Below are positions 54,090 through 64,000 of a stretch of DNA of 64,000 bases, in pieces (position 1 is the stretch's first letter; each line of letters begins with the position of its first letter). The stretch is from assembly GCA_942486035.1 (NCBI GenBank), contig CALNXK010000014.1, positions 4,098,501 through 4,162,500 of the forward strand. The letters run 5' to 3'. The translations under genes were made by a program, and so were the position numbers. The stretch is from Porites lobata. Taxonomy: Eukaryota; Cnidaria; Anthozoa; Scleractinia; Poritidae. A model generated the notes under the pieces. It saw only the letters and a program-made list of their open reading frames with translations. It searched no databases and was not told the origin of the DNA.

Positions 54090-55752
54090 TCAACCTTGGG
54101 CTTGCTGTGCTTGTTCGGCTGCATTTTCCATAGTGACGTTCTAACAGATCAAAACAAGATATTTAAAAAAAAAAAACACGAATTAACCATTTTTGCGGCA
54201 TTTCAATAATAAGAGTTCCAATGAAAGTTCTCAGTTTCTTCTTTAACTGAGACCTCTCTAAAAGAAACCGTATGTGACCGTTTTAAGTCCCACTCTCATA
54301 AATACGTTTAAATGACTTGATACTGTATTCCTATTCGGAAACAGCTGGTATTTGCACAACTGTAACTGATAAGGCAAAAGTGTTGATCCTAATTTAATTG
54401 TTCGGCCAAAGTTAGATGAATGTAAGTATTTCATTACTAAAAGCACTTTGACGCCCTCCGCCACATTGAACGCACAGCCACTTGATTAAATAGTCAATCA
54501 ACTCTGCAAAAACAAACTAACAGTTGCGTGATGAGGAGATTGGAGTATGACTTCTCAGGTTCGTTTCGGTTCATTCCTTTCTTAACTAAATTTAGGTCAC
54601 TCAGTTACAAAGGAAAGAATCCAGTAGAGCATTGGATTCAAATGCCTCATCTTGAAATAGGCTAGTGGTTCTTTCCAGCTTTCCCAAGTTAGCAAGTTAT
54701 TATAAGTATTATTACTAATTAATATAAGATCTGCTTTTCAAATCATTTTTGCTCCCTCTAATTCGATTGGCTCTCAGCAGTTTAAGATTTATTTTTATGA
54801 GTCGCATAATTTTTAGGCTTTTAACCGCATATGGTCTTAATCGCCGCATCATTTCTGTTCCAAATTACTTCGGCCCTTTTTGCAAATAAAATAAGGTGTG
54901 CCATTTCAAGTTACACTGCTTTACAAATCGCCAACTGTATGTATATCAATACAATGTTGGTACAGCTGTACTGATAAAAATCCTGTATTTGGACAATTTC
55001 ATAGTTAACTATGTGATTTCAAATTGGATATTTAAGGTGTTCATTTTAAACTTCGTGCCGTTCCGTAATTTCAATTGGTCTGAGACTGAAAAATCATACT
55101 TGTGATTGCGCACCGAGCTACCAATTGCGCTGCACTCTGTTTTATTATCATGTTATACCTCTAAATGCACGTGTTTGTTAAATTCATGTTAAATCACAAA
55201 AATAATATGTTTCTTATCGGTCACCCAGACAATGTTTCATTACGTTTTTCTCACGTTTTTTTGTTTGGGAGAACAAATTTCCCTTTTATCAATCCTGGTA
55301 GGTCTGGTTTGTCGTACGTAAAAATGAACTCAGTCTATTCAGCAGTGGAAGCTGCTTTCACAAAACCTGTTTTTTCTCAACTCTCATAAAAACTCTGTAC
55401 TTTTACATTCCTGTCAGCAGCCAGCCCCAGCTACAGACACCTTTTTCGCTTCCCGAGAGTGTCAACTGTAGTAGAACTGACTAACTGAACTGCAGAAAAA
55501 ATATAACAAAACAAAAAACAAGCAAGAAACAAAGCATTTTTTGCCTTTCATACATACTACTAAGCGAGAGAACAAATCAGCCATTTGTTTAACATACTGA
55601 TGGTGATTTCCTTTTGTTTCTCTTGGTTTATGCTTCGAACGGCGAGCTCTTCTGCTGAGCCGAACTTCAAATCCTTGTGTGTGTTCAAGCAGAACACAGC
55701 TTAAAATCAACCATAGGAAAATGAAGGTAAAGATACGTTTGGTGAATTCCAT
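54090..55752 (-). CDS. Small secreted protein, two exons, copy 2 (81 aa)
   Basis: Exon 1 is 55558-55752 and exon 2 is 54090-54140 on the minus strand, joined phase 0 with the same GTATGT donor and CTGTTAG acceptor as copy 1. The signal peptide (IFTFIFLWLILSCVLL), SRRARR site, the identical GNHHQYVKQMADLFSRLV core, N-V-T sequon and C-terminal ENAAEQAQQAQG are all intact. Against copy 1 I count by hand nine replacement and seven silent codon changes in exon 1, fewer replacements than neutral drift would give for the site numbers, suggesting mild constraint. The long frame upstream of the ATG (to 55920) is in the same frame but not conserved as protein. Confidence 0.72.
55343..55468. mobile_element. 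pogo-like MITE in the peptide-gene intron, copy 2
   Basis: CAGTGGAAGCTGCTTTC to GAGAGTGTCAACTG, matching the element of copy 1 without the hairpin insertion. Confidence 0.6.
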
Positions 55753-56670
55753 CGTGATAGCAATCTTGGTTTGCAAATTACTGTCGCCGGAGAAAGGACA
55801 GTTGTCAGGATTAACCTTTAGCGTCTTTCTAAGGGCCAGTGGGCCATTGGCCTGCCTTAAAAAAAAAAAAGTTATAAGCGTGCCTCTGGAAGATCGTTGG
55901 TGTCGGGATGTTGACAGCACCGCTGTCCGCAGTCACAACTCATGCACTGTAAATGTAATTGGTGTTAATTATTACCAAATGCAGTATAAAAAGCAAAAAT
56001 AAAAGAAGGAGAAGGAGAAGATTGAAGCAGAGGGAAAAAATCGCTTAATGAAGGTGCGGGAATCTTATAAAGATCTGATTTCAGTTTAGAGGTAAAATCA
56101 TTGAAATATCTTACTGAAAAAAAAGAAAGGTTTCGAAAAAACATACCAGAGTTCAGATCAGGTTGAGGTCGTCTTATAGGTGATGCATTCCTATCTAGGA
56201 AATGAACCGAGATAATGGATCTAGACACCGAGATAGACGTCGAAACGTGCCATATTTCAGACAATGGTCGTCATCAGCGCTACCCTGGGTAGCAGAAGAT
56301 TTTTTTTTTTCGGGGAAGCGAGAAAAAGCGAGAAAAAAAGAATTGCCAGTATTATAGTGGATATGAAGCAAGGTGGGCTTCTTAGGAATTAGAAAATAAT
56401 TCACATAAATCTCATAAAATGATTTTCTCATATGTTAACAGACTTGACAGGTGGCTTCCAAATTTAACTTTTTAATTGCTGTAATGTGCACACATTTTTA
56501 ATTGGTGCCTTCCGTATTTGTTTAAGTGAATTCATTTACAGATCATGTTCTCAGTAAGTCTTGTTGATTCGCACTATAGAAATGATCTTCGGATTGGTGA
56601 CAAAGAACAACAAATTGGGTGCCCTGTGGTGATAAATTCCACTAAGAGCATAAATTAGCTAACAAATAGG

Positions 56671-57050
56671 CCCGGGGAGGGAGGTACTTCCTTATAAGAG
56701 GCTAATGGGGATGTGCCGCTGGATGGGGTCGCATTTTCACGTCTGGATTGACTTAATAAGGGGATCACATTTTCAATAGAGTTACTAGAATGGGGTCGCA
56801 CATTTTCGGATTTTTGGGGTAAGACAGTTCTTCATATTTAGGGTTAGCAAACGTACCAGAATTTTTGTACCGTAGTTGAAAAGTAAGGTGTTCTTCATTC
56901 AAAATAAGGTAGATACGTAAATAGAAAGTGACCAAGTTGGGATCGCGAAAATGACATATTCGCCCAAAAGTGGGGTCTATAATTCGCCACAGAATAGACT
57001 ATAATGGGGTAGGGGCTCTTAGAGGCCAGCGGCACATACCCAGCAAAAAT
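56671..57050. mobile_element. MITE private to copy 2, related to 8381-8799
   Basis: It begins after AACAAATAGG with CCCGGGGAGGGAGGTACTTC and GGGATGTGCCGCTGG, and ends AGAGGCCAGCGGCACATACC. Copies 1 and 3 have the uninterrupted site. Interior repeats ATGGGGTCGCA. Ends approximate. Confidence 0.65.
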
Positions 57051-58117
57051 TAACCTTGAAAAGACAAGAAGGCTAATTTCTCTCTTTTCAATGTACCGCC
57101 ACACTTGCTTTCCTCCTATGTACACTTAATATCCGGTGTTCAGGGCTGATTTGCAAGAATTAAGCAAGACTTACTTTTCTTTAGTTTTATAAAAGATAAA
57201 CTGATCAATACAAAACACAGGAGCGAGTTCCTCGAACTAAACTTACGCCTCATAAATAACATACAGGTCCAATGTTGCAACGTAGACAATCTGCCGGGAG
57301 CTTTGGGTATTTGCGTAATCGATTTTCTACTTGTAGCCATCCTTCGTTCAACAATTACCATCTGTAGTTTTGGTTTGCCGCGTTCTCCCGAAAATTAGTG
57401 CACTCTTTAGGTTATAAGCCTTTTAAAAATATTTTAGGAAACTGATCAAGTCAGCGATGCTATCTAGGTTGAATTCAGTTGAAACTCATGCATCCGGACG
57501 ACAAACGGCTAATACGTATGAGTAAGGAAATCTTGTGGTTTTGATTGTTGCATGGTTTTTTCTTTTTTTTTTTTTTCACTCTGACTGGCTGGAAATGGGT
57601 TATTATCGGCTTGGTTTACAGCAAACGACATCTCCGAACCAAAACCAACGGTAACGGTCACCAGTCCACTACGCAGGATAAGTAACAAGTATGAAGAAAT
57701 GAAGAAAGAGTAGATCATATTACATCTTGATGTCCCAAACGTGCAGCTGCATATATCCATTCTGCATTACAGAATCGAAGTACCGTAGAAGGGGTATGAA
57801 CACAAGGTTGAGACGGTCACTGAAAATAAAGAAGTTTTCATCCTTTGCTTGCCGATATGCAGATACATACGGATAGAGAGGTGTCAGTGAACAGGCCTGA
57901 TATAGTGATCAAGGACCATGCCAAATGATGTTTCAAGGTCATCCATGTATCAGTACCATCTGACCGAAAAACCTCGACAAACGAAATACAAGACCTTGAG
58001 ATTGAGTGAATGTGGGGAATGAAGACAGACACTGTGCCCAACCCAAGTCTCCTTTGGCTGACACCCCTATACTTTTTTATCAGTCCCTAAGGACCAAGGG
58101 CTCGTTACTAATGTGAA

Positions 58118-58138
58118 TAATAATAATAATAATAATGT
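58118..58138 (+). repeat. Short (AAT)n run
   Basis: Six AAT units at the outer edge of copy 2, the complement of the (ATT)n at the edge of copy 1. Confidence 0.85.
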
Positions 58139-58821
58139 GATTTTAGCCGCTTGTTTTACACTGAGAGGTCTGATGACACACATATCGATTAACTGTGGTT
58201 TTTGTTCCTGGTTTGCCCTCTGATGCAAGAGCGTTTTCTTAGACCTCTTTTGAAGGGTAAAGCTTTTTAATTACGGTTGAATAAGAGTTCTAATTTCCCC
58301 AAAGTGCCTTTTAGATCTGAATAACTAAGCCATTTTCTTTAGTCCGTGAATGTAATGTTTTTCTGCAATGTTGTATCACACTGGTGCCAGCTTTTAAGTT
58401 TTCTTTGCGGGATGTTAAATTATCACGGATAGTGATATACAGATCCTAATTTTTTTAAGAATAAAGTGCAGCTTAAACTGAAGATTCATCAGCTATAAAG
58501 AATTGCATTGTGACTTAGTAGACTCCAGCTTAGGGTTTTTCTAAAGATAACTTTAGTCTTTTGACTGGAGTGCGTATTTCTTTCCTTGGTAATAGCTTTT
58601 GAATAAGCTTAACAGTGTTTGGACTGTTTTGTTATTTCCACTTTGTGATCAGGCAAGACCATAGTTTCGGTTCTCCACGTCAACTTCATTAGTTGCCGGA
58701 ATGGCTTTGTTCTTAGTTACAGCCATGAAATAGCACTGACTTGCCAGATCCATTTGGAAACGAAGTTGAACTCCTGTGGAAAAGGTCAGGCCCTGGGTAA
58801 GAATACTCTTTTTCATCCTTT

Positions 58822-58893
58822 GTGGTGTATAGGAATTGGTAAAGTGAAGTCGCGCGGAGCCGATGGTGCCGGGTTCAAATCCTGCTCAGTACC
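58822..58893 (+). repeat. tRNA-like sequence (copy 3)
   Basis: Paralogue of 53690-53762, with GAATTGGTAAAGTGAAGTCG and GGGTTCAAATCC followed by CAGTACCCC and a T-run. More degraded at the 5' side. Confidence 0.35.
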
Positions 58894-59255
58894 CCTTCTT
58901 TTTTCTCTCTGTCTTTGTTTCTTCTTCTTAAGTTTTTGCGTTGTTTTGTTGTTGTTTTTTCAAATACATACCGAAATAACTGTTATTAAATAAAGTGCAA
59001 TACTAACAAACTCTGTTCAAACAAGGTCATCCGTTTATCTCAATTTTGGCGTTGACTACAGTTGTTCATTTTATACATTCCTTTTTTACTACAATATATT
59101 CTACAAAACTAAAACAGTAGCTACATGCAGTCACAGACTGCCTTTTATCTTTCTTGCCCACGTTTTGTCCAAGCACTGCAGCGTCTGCTTCGAAGATTGG
59201 CATGTTGATTGTTCAGTAACGTGCTCGCACCAAATGGACGGCCTTCTGAGAGAGT

Positions 59256-60879
59256 TCAACCTTGGACTTGCTGTGCTTGTTCGGCTGCATTTTCCATAGT
59301 GACGTTCTAACAGATAAAAACAAGATATTAAAAAAAAAACACGAATTAACCATTTTTGCGGCATTTAAATAATAAGAGCTCCAATGAAAGTTCTCAGTTT
59401 CTTCTTTAACTGAGACCTCTCTAAAAGAAACAGTCTAAGTCCCACTCTCATAAATAAGTTTAAATGACTTGATACAAGGCAACATAGTGATTCAATAATT
59501 ACTGTATTCCTGTTCGAAAAAAAGCTGGTATTTGCACAACTGTAATTGATAAGGCAAAAGTGTTGATCCTAATTTAATTTGTTCGGCCAAAGTTAGATGA
59601 ATGTAAGTATTTCATTACAGCACTTTGACGCCCGCCGCCACATTGAACGCACAGCCAATGAAATAGTCGATCAACTTTGCAAGAACCTACGAACAGTTGT
59701 GAGATGAGGAGATTGGAGTATGACTTCTCGGATTCGTTTCGGTTCATTCCTTTCTTGACTAAATTTAGGTCACTTTACAATGCCTAATCTTGAAATAGAC
59801 TAATGATTCTTTCCAACTTTCCCAAGTTAGCAAGTTATCATTACTATTACTATTTAATATAACATCTGCTTATTAAATCATTTTTGCTCCCTCTAATTCG
59901 ATTGGCTCTCAGCAGTTTAAGATTTATTTTCATGAATCGCATAATTTTTTGGCTCTCAATCGCATATGGTCTTAATCGCCACATCAGTTCTGTTCCAAAT
60001 TACTTTGGCCCTTTTTGCAAATAAAATAAGGTGTGCCATTTCAAGTTACGCTGCTTTACAAATCGCTAACTGTACATATATCAATAAAATGTTGGTACAG
60101 CGGTGCTGAAAAAATCCTATATTTGGATAGTTAATTGTGTGATTTCAAATTGGATTTTTAAGGTGTTCATTGAACTTCGTGCCGTTCCGTAATTTGAATT
60201 GGTCCGAAATTAAAAAATCATACTCGTGATTGCGCACCGAGCTACCAATTGCGCTGCACTCTGATTTATTACCATGTTATACCATGTTTGGCACGTGTTT
60301 GTTAAATCCATGTTAAATCACAAAAAATAACTTGTTTCTTATCGCTCACCCAGACAATAATTCATTACGTTTTTTTCACGTTGTTTTGTTTGGGAGAACA
60401 AATTTCCCTTTTATCAATCCTGGTAGGTCTGGTTTGTCGTAGGTAAAAATGAACTCAGTCTATTACAGTGGAAGCTGCTTTCACAAAACCTGTTTTTTTC
60501 TCAACTCTCATAAAAACTCTGTACTTTTACATTCCTGTAAGCAGCCAGCCCCAGCTACAGACACCTTTTTCGCTTTTTAAGGGTGTCAACTGTAGTATAA
60601 CTGACTAACTGAACTGTAGAAAAAAAATACTAACAAAACAAAAAACCAGCAAGAAACAAAGCATTGTTTGCCTTTCATACATACCACTAAGCGAGAGAAC
60701 AAATCAGCCATTTGTTTAACATACTGATGGTGATTTCCTTTTGTTTCTCTTGGTTTATGCTTCGAACGGCGAGCTCTTCTGCTGGGCCGAACTTCAAATC
60801 CTTGTGTGTGTTCAAGCAGAACATAGCTAAAAATCAGCCATAGGAAAATGAAGGTAAAGATACGTTTGGTGAATTCCAT
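59256..60879 (-). CDS. Small secreted protein, two exons, copy 3 (81 aa)
   Basis: Exon 1 is 60685-60879 and exon 2 is 59256-59306 on the minus strand, same donor, acceptor and phase as the other copies. Compared with copy 2, exon 1 has three replacements (two in the signal peptide, one Leu to Pro before the furin-like site) and one silent change; exon 2 differs by Ala to Val near the end (QQVQG). The mature part is otherwise identical. All features of the family are kept: signal peptide, SRRARR, conserved core, N-V-T and terminal Gly. The recent tandem duplication alone can explain the similarity to copy 2, so this pair says little about selection. Confidence 0.7.
60476..60592. mobile_element. 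pogo-like MITE in the peptide-gene intron, copy 3
   Basis: TA|CAGTGGAAGCTGCTTTC to GGGTGTCAACTG|TA, same position as in copies 1 and 2. Confidence 0.65.
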
Positions 60880-62041
60880 CGTGATAGCAATCTTGGTTTG
60901 TAAATTACTGTCGCCGGAGAGAGGACAGTTGTCAGGATTAACCTTTAGCGTCTTTCTGAAGGCCAGTGGGCCATTGGCCTGCCTTAAAAAAAAAAAAAAA
61001 AGTTACAAGCGTGCCTCTGGAAGATCGTGGTGTCGGGATGTTGACAGCACCGCTGTCCGCAGTCACAACACACTGTAAATGTAATTGGTGTTAATTATTA
61101 CCAAATGCAGTATAAAAAGCAAAAATAAAAGAAGGAGAAGGAGAAGATTGAAGCAGAGAAAAAAATCGCTTCATGAAGATGCAGAGTCTTATGAAGATAT
61201 GATTTCAGATCAACTCATTGAAATATCTTACTAAAAAAAAAGGTTTGGAACAAACATATCAGAGTTCGGATCAGGTTGAGGTCGTCTTATAGGTGATCCT
61301 TCCCTATCGAGATAATAAACCGAGATAATGGATCTAGACACCCAGATGGACGTCGAAGGGTGCCATGCATATTTCAGACAATGGTCGTCCTCAGCGCCGC
61401 ATTTTCACCAGTATGCGCGAAAAGCCCAGCGTTGAGTACCCCCAGTCGTTACAAAGCAACAACGAAACTTCGACAATCGAATTGCCTACAGGCGCTGATC
61501 TAGGGTCTACTGACCGATTTCCTAAACCAGCGCCAAAGGCGCAAGTTTCTAGGGGGTCCGAGGGCATGCTTCCCCTTGAAAGTTTTTGGATTTTAACTCC
61601 CTTTAGTCGCCTTTCCTGGGTTTCTGAGGCATACAGATAAGATATTGGCCTGTTCCATTCCCATCGCACGAATGAAGCCTTGCAAATTGGCGGATTATTT
61701 CATTATGGTCAATCACCATATTATAGTGGATATGAAGCAAGGCTGGCTTCCCAGGAATTAGAAAATAATTCACATATTCACATAAAATGATTTTCTCATA
61801 TGTTAACCGGACTTGACGGCTTCATTTTCAATTGGTGCCTTCTGTATTTGTTTAAGTGAACACATTTTTAGATTATGCTCTAGGCAAGTCTTGTTGTTTC
61901 GCACAAAAGAAAAGGTCTTGTATGATGATACAACAGATTAGGTGCCCTGGGGTGACAAAACTCCACTAAGAGCATAAATTAGCTACCCAATAGGACTTTG
62001 AAAACACAAGAAGGCTAATTTCCTCTCTTTTCAGTGCACCG

Positions 62042-62254
62042 TAGACTGCAAAACAGTCGTTTTTTTCCTCAAAATTAAATCAGTAAAGAAATCGGTAAAG
62101 CGTGGCGTAAGAGTCTTACGCGCGCGAACCACGCGAGCCTCACACGCCCGTCTCTCACCAGTCTCGCTCTCTGTTTTCAGCCTCGTTCCACACCTTTTGT
62201 TTGACTGCTCGTGCGTACTTGAATACGCAAAAATACGGACTGTTTTGCAGTCTA
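62042..62254. mobile_element. 213-bp MITE with 9-bp duplication (Mutator-like)
   Basis: Ends TAGACTGCAAAACAGTC and GACTGTTTTGCAGTCTA are perfect inverted repeats. AGTGCACCG flanks both sides (62033-62041 and 62255-62263). The empty site is visible in copy 2 at about 57090 (AATGTACCG) and in copy 1 near 43370. A 9-bp duplication points to the Mutator superfamily. Confidence 0.88.
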
Positions 62255-63704
62255 AGTGCACCGACACACTTGCTTTCCTCCTATGTACACTTAATACCAG
62301 GTGTTTAGGGCTCCTTGCAAGAATTAAGTAAAACTTACTTGGTTTATAAAGATGACTGCAAAACGCTAGCAAACCCCGGAGAGTGATTTTCGAACTAAAC
62401 GTACGCCTCATAAATAACATACAGGTCCAATATTGCAACGTAGACAATCTGCCGGAAGCTGTGGGTATTTGTGTAATCATTACACAAATACCCATCCTTC
62501 GTTCAACAATTACCATCTGCAGTGGTTTGCGGCGTTCTTCTGAAAATTAGTGCACGCTTTAGGTTATAAGCTACAAAAAGGAATTTTCTAAGAGAAAAAA
62601 ATTAAAACTATCTTCTAATTGGTCTAGAACATAACAAAAACATATCGCTGATGATCACAATGTTGAAACAGATGGCAATTTCGAAAAAAATATCTAAACT
62701 AAACTTTCTTTTTATTAGCAACGTGACCATTGAAAAACAAAGGTTTATTACTATTTCCACTATTTCAGCTCAGCTACAGAAGATAAAAATGTTTTAAACG
62801 TCCGAAAACCCTTTTTTAAGCATTTTTGGTTTTGGATTCTTGGTTTTTTTTCCATTCTGACTCTGACTGGGAATGGGTTTATTATCTGCTTGGTTTATAG
62901 CAAACGACATCTCCGAACCAAAACCAAAGCGTTTATTGTTTCTCTGGCAGTGCTGAACTTTCTCGTCGGCTTAAACGCAATAAGCCATTGCACGATGACG
63001 TCATTTTACTACTACGACCAGATTCCTTCAGATACTGCTTTCTAGTGCAAATTAGAGGGTCTCAATGGGGTCAACCGATAGGCGTAAAACGGCCAAAAAT
63101 TTAGTCGATAGCCGTAAAGATTGAAAAATTTTAACCGTTAGCAGTAAATATGGTAAGAAAGAGTTCACCGTAAAAGAAATTGTTCCCTAGATTTGTTAGT
63201 TTTAAGGAAGGTGCTAAACTCACTTATGGTTTCGTTTTTATTTCCCGGCTGCTTTGATTGCGTACGCACGTTAGGCCAAGCGCCTAGCTTTTAGGTGTTG
63301 ACCTAGACCAAGGCTCCATTTTCGCCGCCGTTCTCTCGGGGAACTAATTTTTTCCATAGGGAAAATCTGGCTTCTTGCCGGGGATTAATATTTGAGATTT
63401 TCAGGAGGTCGTGCCCTCAAAATACTAGCAACACGCAGAGATGTCACTGTTGGTAAAACACGTCGCCGATAAACAACAATTCCATGTAACAATTCCCTGT
63501 TTTTCTCTGACGCTACGGCGTCTTCCCACGCAATCTCGGTCAAGGCATTTCGGTGGCGTATCTGAGAAGAAAACTCGCTCGGACCACGTGACCCGAAACG
63601 CATCAGCGCGGAATAATGAGGCCTACGGACAAAGCAACGGCAGACAGTCGTTCCGTACAGTCCTTCGCTATCATTAAAAACACTGGACACAGGAATTTTG
63701 TTAT

Positions 63705-63949
63705 TGGCCGTTTTCAAACCAGAGCTACAAAAAGATTATCCATCAGAGACTAGCCTGTGTACAGTCACCCCCTCCCCCACAGACACTCTATCTCCCTTCC
63801 TCCTTCTGAGGGGAGGGGACGGGTGTACACAGGCTACCTGAAATGGATAATCCATCTTCAATTAAATTGTCCGTCAAAATTGACCGAGAAATTATCAAAC
63901 TGATAACCCGTCTCACCCGAATAATCCGCCTCTAGTGTGAAAACGGCCA
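63705..63949. mobile_element. Nested MITE, copy B equivalent of 49788-50087
   Basis: TGGCCGTTTTCAAACCAGAG to CTAGTGTGAAAACGGCCA. It encloses the short foldback at 63751-63836. Confidence 0.75.
63751..63836. mobile_element. Short foldback, TAGCCTGTGTACAGTCACCCC ends
   Basis: TAGCCTGTGTACAGTCACCC is mirrored by GGGTGTACACAGGCTA. Same type as 13605-13673; a degraded equivalent is in copy A near 49955-50035. Confidence 0.65.
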
Positions 63950-64000
63950 TTTCTGTTATAAATGAATGTCGCGCCCCGGCCTTGAGTTGGGCGTTTGCGT

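Larger units (their letters stand above)
53111..58140 (-). repeat. Duplicated segment, copy 2 (- orientation)
   Basis: Begins TGAGAGGTCTGATGACGCAC and is followed at 58162 by the same sequence starting copy 3: a direct tandem duplication of about 5 kb. Contains a full peptide gene. Private insertion: the element at 56671-57050. It also lacks the block present at 43845-43930 in copy 1 and about 61480-61620 in copy 3. Confidence 0.85.
58162..62937 (-). repeat. Duplicated segment, copy 3 (- orientation)
   Basis: Direct tandem neighbour of copy 2, starting TGAGAGGTCTGATGACACAC and ending near AACCAAAACCAAAG. Contains a full peptide gene, an extra stretch near 58535-58690 not seen in copy 2, and a private MITE at 62042-62254. 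Confidence 0.85.
63055..64000. mobile_element. Large inverted-repeat transposon, copy B (runs off the window)
   Basis: Starts GAGGGTCTCAATGGGGT and follows the reverse complement of 49700-53110, but without the two inner insertions of copy A. The last bases match copy A near 49740, so roughly 350 bases remain beyond the window end. Confidence 0.85.

Noticed and set aside
55752..55920. N-terminal extension of peptide copy 2 from an upstream Met
   Set aside because: The extension is not conserved in frame in copies 1 and 3, and it would place the signal peptide in the interior.
44738..60879. Calling the peptide family a toxin, neuropeptide or antimicrobial peptide
   Set aside because: A secretory signal and furin-like site fit many secreted peptides; there is no cysteine framework, repeat or known motif in the mature part that would support a specific function.

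Overview
The window looks like nuclear DNA of a cnidarian, probably a reef-building coral. The evidence is AT-rich sequence, GT-AG introns of 0.3-3 kb, very dense short palindromic DNA transposons (MITEs), tRNA-derived SINEs and fragments of non-LTR retrotransposons. No prokaryotic gene organisation, real tRNA/rRNA gene or CRISPR array is visible. The species call is inference.

Region 1 (1-2802) is non-coding upstream sequence. Region 2 (2803-38791, + strand) is one large gene that I could join by hand from 34 exons, with consistent phases, into a 2244-residue protein. Its domains in order are: a Dab-like PTB domain, a Ser-rich linker, ankyrin repeats, a second linker, armadillo-like helical repeats, a RasGEF N-terminal (REM) domain, a talin-like FERM F2-F3 segment, a third linker and a complete CDC25-type RasGEF catalytic domain. 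I know no standard gene name for this combination. It suggests a scaffolded Ras/Rap activator with two PTB-fold modules of the kind that bind NPxY tails, perhaps acting at adhesion or receptor complexes (inference). One intron uses a GC donor, and the introns are full of nested MITEs and SINEs.

Region 3 (38792-42030) holds the 3' end of that gene, a decayed tandem repeat of its last coding segment and a retrotransposon fragment with a restriction-like endonuclease domain. Region 4 (42 kb to the end) is a rearranged array of a duplicated ~5 kb segment: one copy in + orientation, a small fourth fragment, then two tandem copies in - orientation. Each full copy carries the same two-exon gene for a small secreted protein of 81 residues, with signal peptide, furin-like RARR site, a conserved core, a conserved N-glycosylation sequon across the splice junction and a C-terminal Gly. 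This peptide family is the best candidate for something undescribed.

The array is interrupted by transposons. Because the copies act as each other's empty sites, target-site duplications can be read directly: 3-bp TAA, two of 9 bp, and one of 8 bp in a related element pair. A 3.7 kb terminal-inverted-repeat element lies exactly where the oppositely oriented copies meet, and a second copy begins at 63055 and runs off the window.
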